This document shows, piece after piece, positions 44,991-54,170 of a stretch of 64,000 nucleotides of DNA. Each line of letters begins with the position of its first letter. The stretch's first letter is position 1. The notes beneath the pieces are model-generated. The model made no database searches. It was not told where the DNA came from and saw only the letters and a list, made by a program, of their open reading frames with translations. The stretch comes from PALSA-1006 sp964532405 (GTDB taxonomy: Bacteria > Pseudomonadota > Gammaproteobacteria > Burkholderiales > Gallionellaceae): the NCBI GenBank assembly GCA_964532405.1, contig CAZHIC010000008.1, positions 12,512 to 76,511 of the forward strand, read 5' to 3'. The position numbers and the translations under genes were made by a program.

Positions 44991-45607
44991 ATCTAACTTA
45001 CACATTACTGACAGACGGCTCTTCCGACAAAACATTGATCCCCATCATCAACTGGACGTTGGAACAAATCCCGAATGTCCGTTTCAGCTCACAGTACGCA
45101 GAAGTTTCACTAAAGCCTAGTGCCGGACTGTTTCGTAGGGCAGAGGCGGCCATTAAGATATACGAGTGCGACATTTTGTTGGTGCATCGCGATGCAGAAA
45201 CAATTGCCGTGAATCGCCGGATTGCAGAAATTAAAAAACACTTAATCCAACTGGGTAAGCCTTATGTTCCCATCGTGCCGATTCGCATGACGGAAGCTTG
45301 GTTGCTGATTGATGAGCAGGCAATTAGGTCGGCAGCGAACAATCCCAACGGCACAATTGAGTTGGATATACCCAATGTGACTCGCCTAGAAAATATTCCC
45401 GATCCAAAGAGTGTGCTATTCGAAAAACTTCGATTAGCTTCTGATCTGCCAGCAGGGCGATTACGCAAGTTCCGGCCTGAATCTTGTCGCCATAGAGTCG
45501 CAGAACTAATCACTGATTTTTCTCAACTGAGAAAACTTTCTGCATTTACGCAATTTGAAAGCGATTTAATCGCGAGCGTGCATGCGCTAAAAGACAACAG
45601 ATGTTGA
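44987..45607 (+). CDS. DUF4276-like (TOPRIM-type) putative defence effector
   Basis: A 206-residue protein. The N-terminal YTLLTDGSSDKTLIPII resembles the acidic first motif of DUF4276/TOPRIM-like proteins. ECDILLVHRDAE supplies a second Asp-containing strand. PIRMTEAWLLIDEQAI matches the 'EaWlL' motif typical of DUF4276. I infer that it is the effector, perhaps a nuclease, restrained by the upstream ATPase; this is not proven. It ends 16 bp before hsdM, so the pair is transcribed with the restriction genes. Confidence 0.65.
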   Translation: MNLTYTLLTDGSSDKTLIPIINWTLEQIPNVRFSSQYAEVSLKPSAGLFRRAEAAIKIYECDILLVHRDAETIAVNRRIAEIKKHLIQLGKPYVPIVPIRMTEAWLLIDEQAIRSAANNPNGTIELDIPNVTRLENIPDPKSVLFEKLRLASDLPAGRLRKFRPESCRHRVAELITDFSQLRKLSAFTQFESDLIASVHALKDNRC

Positions 45608-45623
45608 TAGCTAGGGGGCTGGA

Positions 45624-47174
45624 GTGGCGAAAATAGGAACTAATAATAACGGCGGCAACCTCGGCTTTGAGGCGGAGATGTTTAAGGCCGCCGACAAGCT
45701 ACGCGGCAATATGGAGCCGTCCGACTACAAGCACGTCGCGCTTGGGCTCATCTTTCTGAAGTACATCTCGGACGCTTTCGAGGCGAGGCACATGGCGCTG
45801 CTGGCAGAAGACCCGCAGGCGGCGGAAGACAAGGACGAGTACCTCGCCGACAATGTGTTCTGGGTGCCGAAGGACGCGCGCTGGTCACACCTGCAAGCCA
45901 ATGCCAAGCTGCCGACCATCGGCACGCTGATCGATGATGCGATGCGCGCCATCGAGAAGGACAACGAGTCGCTCAAGGGCGTACTGCCCAAAGACTACGC
46001 CCGACCTGCGCTCAACAAGGTGATGCTCGGTGAGTTGATCGACTTGATTTCTGGCATTGCCCTCAATGAAGAGGGGCACGCCTCCCGCGACATCCTCGGC
46101 TGCGTCTACGAATACTTCCTTGGCCAGTTTGCAGGTGCCGAAGGCAAGCGCGGCGGCGAGTTCTATACGCCGCGCTCCGTCGTGAGCGTCCTTGTGGAAA
46201 TGCTGGAACCCTACCAAGGCCGCATCTATGACCCGTGCTGCGGCTCGGGTGGGATGTTCGTGCAGTCCGAAAAATTCGTGCAGGAGCACGGCGGCCGCAT
46301 TGGCGACATTGCCATCTACGGCCAGGAATCGAACTACGTGACGTGGCGGTTGGCCAAGATGAACCTTGCGGTGCGCGGCATCGACTCTGACATCCGCTGG
46401 AACAACGAGGGCAGCTTTCACAAAGACGAACTGCGCGACCTCAAGGCCGACTACATCCTCGCCAATCCGCCTTTCAACATTTCTGACTGGGGCGGCGACC
46501 GCCTGCGGGAAGACGTGCGCTGGAAGTTTGGTGTGCCGCCTGTGGGCAATGCCAACTATGGGTGGTTGCAGCACATTTATCACCACCTAGCCCCCAACGG
46601 TACAGCGGGTGTGGTTCTGGCCAACGGCTCGATGTCGTCCACACAATCGGGCGAAGGTGAGATTCGTCGCGAGATGGTGGAAAAGGATGTGATTGATTGC
46701 ATGGTTGCCCTTCCTGGCCAACTCTTTTACTCGACCCAGATCCCGGCCTGCCTTTGGTTCCTTTCTCGTAACAAAAACCCGGGTAATGGCTGGCGTGATC
46801 GGCGAGGGGAAGTGCTCTTTATTAACGCCCACAAAATGGGGGCACTGGTTGACCGAACAAGACGTGAGCTTTCTGATGCCGATGTTCAAAAAATTGCTGA
46901 CACATATCATGCTTGGCGTGGTGAACAGGACGCGGCACATTACGAAAACATTCCGGGCTACTGTAAATCCGTAAAACTGGAAGACATTCGAAGCCACGGA
47001 CACGTATTAACACCTGGCCGATATGTTGGTGCAAAGACGTCTGACGCTAGTGAAGAGGACTTTCACGTCACCTTTGCAGTCCTGCGTGAGAAATTAACTG
47101 AACAGCTCAGCCTGGCGGCAGAGATAAACGAGCGAATCCTAAATTCAATCGAGAAGGTTGTGGCTGATGAGTAA
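45624..47174 (+). CDS. hsdM: Type I restriction-modification DNA methyltransferase (M subunit)
   Basis: A 516-residue N6-adenine methyltransferase. HsdM N-terminal helices (residues 10-165) precede the AdoMet motif DPCCGSGGMF (203-212) and the catalytic NPPF (281-284). The start is GTG at 45624 with GGGGGCTGGAG upstream. It needs HsdS for DNA recognition and overlaps the hsdS start by 8 bp. By eye, the first two thirds are more GC-rich than the last third and hsdS, which hints at recombination within the gene. Confidence 0.96.
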   Translation: MAKIGTNNNGGNLGFEAEMFKAADKLRGNMEPSDYKHVALGLIFLKYISDAFEARHMALLAEDPQAAEDKDEYLADNVFWVPKDARWSHLQANAKLPTIGTLIDDAMRAIEKDNESLKGVLPKDYARPALNKVMLGELIDLISGIALNEEGHASRDILGCVYEYFLGQFAGAEGKRGGEFYTPRSVVSVLVEMLEPYQGRIYDPCCGSGGMFVQSEKFVQEHGGRIGDIAIYGQESNYVTWRLAKMNLAVRGIDSDIRWNNEGSFHKDELRDLKADYILANPPFNISDWGGDRLREDVRWKFGVPPVGNANYGWLQHIYHHLAPNGTAGVVLANGSMSSTQSGEGEIRREMVEKDVIDCMVALPGQLFYSTQIPACLWFLSRNKNPGNGWRDRRGEVLFINAHKMGALVDRTRRELSDADVQKIADTYHAWRGEQDAAHYENIPGYCKSVKLEDIRSHGHVLTPGRYVGAKTSDASEEDFHVTFAVLREKLTEQLSLAAEINERILNSIEKVVADE

Positions 47175-48465
47175 ATTTAAAATCGTCCCTCTTGATGATT
47201 GCTTGGAATTACTCATCGACTATCGAGGGAAAAGCCCACCAAAATCAGAGTCTGGCATCCCGGTCATCTCAGCGAAGGTAGTCAAGGATGGGCGCGTTCT
47301 CAGGGAAATCAAACAACGCATTTCTCCAGATTTTTATCCGCAATGGATGACAAGAGGCTTTCCAAATACTGGCGACATCGTTCTAACAACAGAGGGGCCA
47401 CTTGGAGAAGTGGCTCAACTGGACGCCGAAACCGTCAACTATGCGCTTGGCCAACGGATAGTTGTCCTGCGAGGAAAGAAAGGTGTTCTGGATAACACTT
47501 TTCTAAAGTTTCTCTTGTTATCGAAGAAGCAGCAAGAAATCCTGGCGTCTTATGCAACCGGGACTACCGTAGCTGGGATCAGCCAAAAAGCACTGCGCAC
47601 TGTTCCATTAAGTATTCCATGCTACGCAGATCAGGTCGCGATTGGATATTTATTAGGCGCTATCGACGAAAAGATAGATGTCAATCGTCGAATCAGCGAG
47701 TCCGTCGATTTAATGGCGAGAGAAGTTTTTCGTGATTGGTTTGTTGCCTATGGCCCCGTTCATTCCAACCATCACGGACGAGCACATTCTGGTCTTAGTG
47801 CCGCTATTGCCGAATTATTTCCATCTGAATTTAGTGAGGAAGGAACGCCTATCGGCTGGGCCAAGAGGAAACTCGCGGATGTGGCCACTATAGTTAAGGG
47901 AAAGTCATACAAGAGCAGCGAACTACTACCCTCCAAAACTGCTTTAGTGACATTAAAGTCCTTTAATCGAGGGGGCGGGTATCGCCTCGATGGTCTCAAA
48001 GAGTTTACCGGGCAGTACAAGTCTCAGCAGGAGGTTTTTAGTGGTGACTTAATCATCGCTTATACCGACGTAACTCAAGCTGCCGACGTCATTGGAAGGC
48101 CTGCGCTCGTGATGCCAGACGACCGCTATGAGCACCTAGTGATCTCACTCGACGTTGGAGCCATTCGACCAGCGAATGTCGAACATCGACTTTGGCTGTA
48201 CGGTCTCGCGTTGACTGACACCTTCCAACATCATATGCGTGCCCATACAACAGGCACTACGGTTCTTCATTTCACTTTCCATTGCCCGCCTGATGCACTA
48301 ATTCAAGCCTACAACGATTTTGCGACTCCGCTATTTAGCCAAATCGAGGCCAACATTATTGAGAACAGCAACCTTGCGAAGATGCGGGATTTACTGCTGC
48401 CAAGGCTTTTGTCCGGTGAGCTTCGCATTAAAGATGCTGAGAAATTCCTGGAAATGAAATCATGA
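47167..48465 (+). CDS. hsdS: Type I restriction-modification specificity subunit
   Basis: A 432-residue specificity subunit with two target recognition domains. The first half runs from IVPLDDCLELLIDYRGK to LRTVPLSIP. A helical spacer follows (AIDEKIDVNRRISESVDLMAREVFRDW), then a second domain (AKRKLADVATIVKGKSYKSSE...) and a second helical end (MRDLLLPRLLSGELRI). Each domain reads one half of a split DNA site; the site itself cannot be read from the sequence. I chose the ATG at 47167. It overlaps the next gene by ATGA. Confidence 0.95.
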   Translation: MSKFKIVPLDDCLELLIDYRGKSPPKSESGIPVISAKVVKDGRVLREIKQRISPDFYPQWMTRGFPNTGDIVLTTEGPLGEVAQLDAETVNYALGQRIVVLRGKKGVLDNTFLKFLLLSKKQQEILASYATGTTVAGISQKALRTVPLSIPCYADQVAIGYLLGAIDEKIDVNRRISESVDLMAREVFRDWFVAYGPVHSNHHGRAHSGLSAAIAELFPSEFSEEGTPIGWAKRKLADVATIVKGKSYKSSELLPSKTALVTLKSFNRGGGYRLDGLKEFTGQYKSQQEVFSGDLIIAYTDVTQAADVIGRPALVMPDDRYEHLVISLDVGAIRPANVEHRLWLYGLALTDTFQHHMRAHTTGTTVLHFTFHCPPDALIQAYNDFATPLFSQIEANIIENSNLAKMRDLLLPRLLSGELRIKDAEKFLEMKS

Positions 48466-49208
48466 AATTGGACTGGTGCCCTGGCATCCGCGAGGCATGC
48501 TCGTATTGGCACGATGCGCCAATGCTGCAGCAGACCTTCGAGGCACTGGAACGGACACTGGCTGAGGACAACGATGCCTGTATCGACTGTGCCAAGGCCA
48601 TCGTTGAAGTGGTTTGTCGAATCGTCATTGATGAGTTGGATTCTCCGATCAATCCCGTCAAGCCAAAAGCATCCTCTCCGGATTTTGGCGAGTGGGTCGG
48701 TTCGGCAGTGCGAGTATTAAAGCTTGGTGAAAACCAGAACACTAAATTTCTCAAGTTGGTTTCCCAGCATCACAAGCTGACTACTGCCCTTGGCGATTTG
48801 CGCAATGATGCAGGACCTGTGAGCCACGGGCGTGATGGTTTTTTGGATAGGTTATCTGCTCACCACCGTCGCTCGGCCGTACTGTCGGCCGATGCCATCG
48901 TTACTTTTTTGCATCAGGCCTATCTTGAAGCGGAACTGGACTTGGTGCGCACGCGCGAGCCTTACGAGCGCTTTGATCACCTGCACGAACTGATAGATGC
49001 GCACGTTTCATTACAAGCGGACGTCGACGATGAAGGTTTTCTCACGATAGATGTGACCCTGCCTTCCGGCGATATTTTGCCTTTACGGGTTGAAGCAAGT
49101 CGCTTGCTTTACCAACTGGATCGGGACGCCTATGTCGAGGCGTTGAACGCTGCGCGCGGGGCACTGGTTCCGGTTGTGGAATCAGTTGAAGAGTTGGGGG
49201 ACGCATGA
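48462..49208 (+). CDS. Abortive infection (Abi_C-like) family protein
   Basis: A 248-residue soluble protein. The central segment LGDLRNDAGPVSHGRDG followed by HHRRSAVLSADAIVTFLHQAYLEAE resembles the Abi_C (PF14355) domain, a HEPN relative. The putative RNase motif is R-N-x6-H, one residue longer than the usual Rx4-6H, so activity cannot be assumed. Proteins of this family often sit inside type I restriction loci between hsdS and hsdR. ATGA overlaps on both sides tie it to the operon. Confidence 0.7.
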   Translation: MKLDWCPGIREACSYWHDAPMLQQTFEALERTLAEDNDACIDCAKAIVEVVCRIVIDELDSPINPVKPKASSPDFGEWVGSAVRVLKLGENQNTKFLKLVSQHHKLTTALGDLRNDAGPVSHGRDGFLDRLSAHHRRSAVLSADAIVTFLHQAYLEAELDLVRTREPYERFDHLHELIDAHVSLQADVDDEGFLTIDVTLPSGDILPLRVEASRLLYQLDRDAYVEALNAARGALVPVVESVEELGDA

Positions 49209-50200
49209 CAGAGTTAAACCAGTTCCTGCTTTATACCGCGCCAGACGGGGCGGTGAAGGTGGATGTGTTCTTCAAGGGCGAAACGGCCTGGCTGACGCAG
49301 AAGGCGCTGGCCGAATTGTTCGGCGTCCAAGTGCCAGCGATCAACAAGCATCTGAAAAACATCTTCGATACCGGTGAGCTGGTAGAGGCTTCAGTTATTT
49401 CCATTTTGGAAACCACTGCCGCCGATGGCAAAAATTACTCGACCCGCTATTACAACCTCGATGCCATCATTGCCGTCGGCTACCGCGTAAACAGTTATCA
49501 GGCGACCCAGTTCCGCATCTGGGCGACGACGACGCTGCGGGAATTCATCACCAAAGGTTTTGTGCTGGATGATGACCGCCTGAAACAGGGCAAGCAGCTC
49601 TTCGGCAAAGATTACTTTGACGAGTTGCTGGAGCGCATCCGTGAGATTCGGGCCAGCGAGCGGCGCTTTTATCAAAAAGTTACCGACATCTACGCACTGT
49701 CCTTGGATTACAGCGCCGATGCGCCTTTAACGCGAGACTTTTTCGCCAGTGTGCAAAATAAGCTGCATTGGGCGATTACCGGTAAAACGGCTGCCGAGCT
49801 GATCTACACCTCTGCCGATGCGACCAAGATTTACATGGGCTTGGCGACATGGAAGTACGCGCCAGACGGCAAGATATTGAAGTCCGATGTGGCGGTGGCG
49901 AAAAACTATCTGAGTGAAGCGCACGTCAGGGAATTGAACCGTATCGTTTCCGCTTACCTCGATCTGGCCGAGAACCGCGCCGAGCGCGGCATCTTGATGA
50001 AAATGGCCGACTGGACAGGCTTTCTGCACAGTTTTCTGGAGCTGTCGAATTACCCGATTCTGCAAGACAAGGGCAAGGTCAGCGCACTGGAGGCGAAGCT
50101 CAAGGCGGAAGGTGAGTTCGATGTGTATCGGCAGCGGCAGGATGTGGAATACCTCTCGGACTTTGACCGGGAAATCAAACGGTTGGAGGGAAACAAATAA
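49205..50200 (+). CDS. rhuM: RhuM-family protein
   Basis: A 331-residue member of the virulence RhuM family. The N-terminal winged-helix-like part (AWLTQKALAELFGVQVPAINKHLKNIFDTGEL) is followed by RYYNLDAIIAVGYRVNS and the ATTTLREFI motif shared with KilA-N/Bro-type phage proteins. RhuM genes are very common inside type I restriction operons, but the molecular role there is not established. The last base of its TAA overlaps the hsdR ATG. Confidence 0.88.
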   Translation: MTELNQFLLYTAPDGAVKVDVFFKGETAWLTQKALAELFGVQVPAINKHLKNIFDTGELVEASVISILETTAADGKNYSTRYYNLDAIIAVGYRVNSYQATQFRIWATTTLREFITKGFVLDDDRLKQGKQLFGKDYFDELLERIREIRASERRFYQKVTDIYALSLDYSADAPLTRDFFASVQNKLHWAITGKTAAELIYTSADATKIYMGLATWKYAPDGKILKSDVAVAKNYLSEAHVRELNRIVSAYLDLAENRAERGILMKMADWTGFLHSFLELSNYPILQDKGKVSALEAKLKAEGEFDVYRQRQDVEYLSDFDREIKRLEGNK

Positions 50201-53200
50201 TGGCTTTTTTATCTGAAGCAGCCGTTGAGCTGGCACTACTAGAGCAACTGCAAGGGCTGGGCTACAGCGTCGAGCAAGAAGAAAACATCGGCCCCGATGG
50301 CCATCGCCCTGAGCGTGACAGTCACGACGTGGTCGTGCTGAAGAAGCGATTGGAGGACGCCGTTGCGTTGCTCAATCCGGGAATGCCATTAGATGCGCGT
50401 CAGGATGCGATCCGCAAGGTGATGCAGTCCGAGCTGCCGTCGATGCTTGAAGAGAACCGCCGTATACACAAGCTGATGACCGAGGGCGTCGACGTCGAAT
50501 ACTACGCCGACGATGGCACTCTGACAGCGGGAAAGGTTTCCCTCATCAACTTCGAGCGGCCAGAACAGAATGACTGGTTGGTGGTGAGCCAATTCGTAGT
50601 GATCGCCGGACAATACAACCGCCGCCCGGACGTGGTGGTGTTCGTCAATGGCCTGCCGTTGGGTGTAATCGAACTGAAGGCCCCCGGCAGCGGCAACGCG
50701 ACCTTGGTTGGGGCTTTTAATCAGCTACAAACCTACAAGAAGCAGATTCCGGCGCTGTTCAATACGAATGCACTGCTGGTGACCTCGGATGGGATCACCG
50801 CCCGCGTCGGCTCGCTGTCTGCCGACCTGGAGCGGTTCATGCCGTGGCGCACGACCGACGGCAAAGACATTGCTCCAAAAGGCGCGCCCGAACTTTCGAC
50901 ATTGATTGAAGGCGTTTTCGAACAGCGTCGGTTACTCGACATGCTGTGCCACTTTACGGTCTTCGGTGAGACGGGCTCGGGCTTGGCGAAGATTATCGCT
51001 GGCTACCACCAGTTTCACGCGGTGCGCCACGCGGTGGAATCGACTATTCGCGCTTCGAGCCAATGGCAAGGTGTGCAGGAAGACCCCAGCGACTATGGTT
51101 TGCCCAGTGTCAAGACCCAAGCTCAAGGTGACCGAAGAGCCGGAGTGATATGGCACACACAAGGATCAGGGAAAAGTCTGCTGATGGCATTTTATGCCGG
51201 GCAGCTGGTCAAGCATCCGGCGATGGCAAATCCGACGCTTGTGGTGCTGACCGACCGCAACGACCTCGACGATCAGTTGTTCGCCACTTTCTCGATGTGC
51301 CGCGACCTGATTCGACAGACTCCGGTACAGGCTGACAGCCGCGAAGATTTACAGAAGCTTTTGGCACGCGCTTCCGGTGGCGTGATTTTTACTACCTTGC
51401 AAAAGTTTGGTGAGACAAGCCAGGCACTAACGGACCGCCGCAACGTGGTCGTGATCGCTGATGAGGCGCATCGCAGCCAATATGGCTTTCGGGCTAAAGT
51501 GGATGCCAAGACGGGCGAGATTTCCTACGGGTTCGCCAAGTATTTGCGTGATGCGCTGCCTAACGCATCGTTCATTGGTTTTACCGGCACGCCGATTGAG
51601 GCCGACGATGTGAATACCCCGGCAGTATTCGGCAACTACATCGACGTATATGACATCAGTCGTGCGGTCGAGGATGGCGCGACAGTGCCGATCTACTACG
51701 AGTCGCGGCTCGCTCGTATCGAACTTGATGAGGATGAGAAGCCCAAAATTGATGCCGAGGTCAACGCACTCACCGAGGACGACCCAGAGGTTGAACAAGA
51801 ACGTTTCAAGCGCAAATGGTCGACGGTAGAGGCTTTGGTAGGAAGCGACAAGCGCATGCGGCTGGTGGCTGAAGACATGGTGCGCCACTTCGAAGATCGT
51901 GTTGCTGCCCTAGACGGAAAAGCAATGGTGGTGTGCATGAGCCGTCGCATCTGCGTGAAGCTATACGACGAGATCGTGAAGCTCCGTCCAGACTGGCACA
52001 GTGCTGACGACAGCTCGGGTTCAGTCAAGATAGTGATGACGGGGGCTGCCAGCGATCCCGAGGAATGGCAACAGCACATCGGCAACAAGGCTCGCCGAGA
52101 TCTGCTGGCCAAGTGCGCACGCGATGCCAAAGACCCGCTCAAGTTGGTGATCGTGCGGGATATGTGGCTTACCGGGTTCGATGCGCCCTGCATGCACACG
52201 ATGTACGTGGACAAGCCGATGCAGGGGTACGGCTTGATGCAGGCGATTGCGCGGGTGAATCGTGTGTTCCGCGACAAGCCTGCTGGGTTGATCGTCGACT
52301 ACATCGGTATCGCCCAGAACCTGAAATCGGCGCTTCAGCAATATTCGAAGAACGACCAGGAGAATACTGGCGTCGACGAGTCGCAGGCCATCGCCGTGCT
52401 GATGGAAAAGTACGAAGTCGTGCGCGACATGTACCACAGCTTCGACTACGCATCAGCGATGGGCGGAACACCGCAAGAGCGCTTGGCAATGATGGCTGGT
52501 GCGATTGAGTGGATTCTTGACATGCAGCAAAAGTTGGCGGCGATGGAGAAAACCAAGGAAGACAAGAAGGACGCACATCGCCGTTATCAGGATGCCGTGC
52601 TGGCGCTGTCCAAGGCATTCTCCCTTGCATCTGCCTCCGATGAGGCACGCGAAATCCGAGAGGAGGTGGGCTTCTTCCAGGCGATTCGTGCGGCGCTGGT
52701 AAAGAGCAGCGCCGGGTCCGGCGTGAGTCAGCGGGAGCGCGAACTGGCAATCCAGCAGATCGTGAGTCGCGCTGTAGTTTCCACCGAGATTGTCGACATC
52801 CTCGCTGCCGCTGGGATCAAGAGCCCGGACATTTCGATCTTATCCGACGAGTTCTTGGCCGAAGTTCAGCAGATGGAGCGCAAGAACCTCGCTCTCGAAG
52901 CGTTACGGAAGTTGATCAACGACGGCATCCGCTCCCGCAGCAAATCCAACGTCGTGCAGACCAAGGCTTTCTCGGAGCGGCTGGAAGATGCGGTCGCGCG
53001 GTATCACGCCAATGCGATCACCACTGCTGAGGTTTTGCAGGAATTGATCGACCTCGCCAAGGATATCCGGGCAGCGCGCCAGCGTGGTGAAGAGCAAGGC
53101 TTGTCCGAGGATGAGATCGCCTTCTACGACGCGCTGGCCGAGAACGAGAGCGCCATTCAAATGCTGGGTGACGACAAACTGAAACTCATCGCACACGAGT

Positions 53201-53394
53201 TGTTAATCAGCCTGCGTGAGAACGTATCGGTGGATTGGGCGCATCGTGATTCTGCCCGCGCACGGATGCGAGTTCTGGTGAAGCGCATTCTGCGCAAGTA
53301 TGGCTACCCGCCTGATCTACAGGACGCAGCAGTACAGATCGTGTTGCAGCAGGCTGAGGCTTTGTCGTCGACGTGGAGTATTCGGAAATCTTAA
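50200..53394 (+). CDS. hsdR: Type I restriction enzyme R subunit (endonuclease/translocase)
   Basis: A 1064-residue motor-nuclease. The PD-(D/E)xK nuclease is at the N-terminus with Asp144 and Glu158-Leu-Lys160 (DVVVF...GVIELK). The SF2 translocase has Walker A HTQGSGKS (319-326) and DEAH (421-424). A C-terminal helical region binds HsdM. It cuts unmodified DNA after translocation. It is the last gene of a continuous ten-kilobase operon that begins with the AAA ATPase. The length is normal and there is no frameshift. Confidence 0.96.
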   Translation: MAFLSEAAVELALLEQLQGLGYSVEQEENIGPDGHRPERDSHDVVVLKKRLEDAVALLNPGMPLDARQDAIRKVMQSELPSMLEENRRIHKLMTEGVDVEYYADDGTLTAGKVSLINFERPEQNDWLVVSQFVVIAGQYNRRPDVVVFVNGLPLGVIELKAPGSGNATLVGAFNQLQTYKKQIPALFNTNALLVTSDGITARVGSLSADLERFMPWRTTDGKDIAPKGAPELSTLIEGVFEQRRLLDMLCHFTVFGETGSGLAKIIAGYHQFHAVRHAVESTIRASSQWQGVQEDPSDYGLPSVKTQAQGDRRAGVIWHTQGSGKSLLMAFYAGQLVKHPAMANPTLVVLTDRNDLDDQLFATFSMCRDLIRQTPVQADSREDLQKLLARASGGVIFTTLQKFGETSQALTDRRNVVVIADEAHRSQYGFRAKVDAKTGEISYGFAKYLRDALPNASFIGFTGTPIEADDVNTPAVFGNYIDVYDISRAVEDGATVPIYYESRLARIELDEDEKPKIDAEVNALTEDDPEVEQERFKRKWSTVEALVGSDKRMRLVAEDMVRHFEDRVAALDGKAMVVCMSRRICVKLYDEIVKLRPDWHSADDSSGSVKIVMTGAASDPEEWQQHIGNKARRDLLAKCARDAKDPLKLVIVRDMWLTGFDAPCMHTMYVDKPMQGYGLMQAIARVNRVFRDKPAGLIVDYIGIAQNLKSALQQYSKNDQENTGVDESQAIAVLMEKYEVVRDMYHSFDYASAMGGTPQERLAMMAGAIEWILDMQQKLAAMEKTKEDKKDAHRRYQDAVLALSKAFSLASASDEAREIREEVGFFQAIRAALVKSSAGSGVSQRERELAIQQIVSRAVVSTEIVDILAAAGIKSPDISILSDEFLAEVQQMERKNLALEALRKLINDGIRSRSKSNVVQTKAFSERLEDAVARYHANAITTAEVLQELIDLAKDIRAARQRGEEQGLSEDEIAFYDALAENESAIQMLGDDKLKLIAHELLISLRENVSVDWAHRDSARARMRVLVKRILRKYGYPPDLQDAAVQIVLQQAEALSSTWSIRKS

Positions 53395-53476
53395 TCGGAT
53401 TTTGGTTAACTACGCTGGCTGGCATTGCAGTCGTCTTGTGCGTTCAGCTAAACTGCACACCAGCTAAAGTTGGAAG

Positions 53477-53803
53477 ATGGATATGATAACTGGCGAACAA
53501 ATACAACAAGCCGTTGATCGGCTGGTGGCGGCGGCAAACCCGAGCAAGATAATCTTGTTCGGCTCATATGCGCGTGGCGATGCGACTGATGATTCCGATT
53601 TGGACTTGATGGTAATTGAGCGGGAAGTGCCTAACAAATTCGATGAAATGGTGCGCTTGCGTCAGGCTTTACGACCACTTCACATCCCGGTAGACGTGCT
53701 CGTTTATTCACAGGATTTTGTGAATGAATGGGGGCATTTGCCCGGCACGGCCTTGTATTGGGCATTGAAGGAAGGAAGGGTGTTACATGAAGTCCGCGCT
53801 TGA
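53477..53803 (+). CDS. MNT-type nucleotidyltransferase antitoxin (MntA-like)
   Basis: A 108-residue minimal nucleotidyltransferase with the signature GSYARGDATDDSDLDLMV (GSx10DxD). In MNT/HEPN pairs the MNT protein AMPylates and neutralises the HEPN RNase. The HEPN gene overlaps its end by 17 bp. The start could be ATG 53477 or ATG 53483. It is separated from hsdR by ~80 bp and probably has its own promoter. Confidence 0.88.
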   Translation: MDMITGEQIQQAVDRLVAAANPSKIILFGSYARGDATDDSDLDLMVIEREVPNKFDEMVRLRQALRPLHIPVDVLVYSQDFVNEWGHLPGTALYWALKEGRVLHEVRA

Positions 53804-54170
53804 CTTAGCCAAACGATATTTGGCTATGGCCGACCGCGATATTGTTGCCTTCAATAAAATGAAGAACGATGCCGAGTTTCATGCCACAACAACCTGTTTT
53901 CATGCTCAGCAGGGCATAGAGAAATGCTTGAAAGCCGTTCTGGTATTGCATGGAGTCGCTTTCCGAAAAACGCATGATCTGGACGAGTTGGTTGATTTGC
54001 TGATAGCTGAAAAAATCCCACATCCGTTCGAAGCCACAACGCTAAGTGTAATGAACCCTTACGCGGTACTGATGCGATATGAAGATATCGAATTTGCCGG
54101 AGTTACACCAGAGGGGGCCAGCAAGATTGTAGCTCTGGTGCGGAACTGGACAGGTGAGGTGCTCAAGTGA
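53787..54170 (+). CDS. HEPN-domain protein (toxin partner of MNT)
   Basis: A 127-residue HEPN (PF05168) protein with the characteristic FHAQQGIEKCLKAVLVLHGVAF and THDLDELVDLL. The classical Rx4-6H RNase motif of HepT is not obvious (only FRKTH), as in many members of this sub-family, so toxicity is uncertain. Its TGA stop overlaps the GTG start of scpA as GTGA, so translation of a core chromosome-segregation gene is coupled to an accessory module. Confidence 0.82.
   Translation: MKSALDLAKRYLAMADRDIVAFNKMKNDAEFHATTTCFHAQQGIEKCLKAVLVLHGVAFRKTHDLDELVDLLIAEKIPHPFEATTLSVMNPYAVLMRYEDIEFAGVTPEGASKIVALVRNWTGEVLK

Noticed and set aside
44987..45607. Naming the ATPase/DUF4276-like pair as PARIS
   Set aside because: PARIS uses a DUF4435 effector; this protein shows DUF4276-type motifs, so only a general AbiL/PARIS/RloAB-like class is justified.
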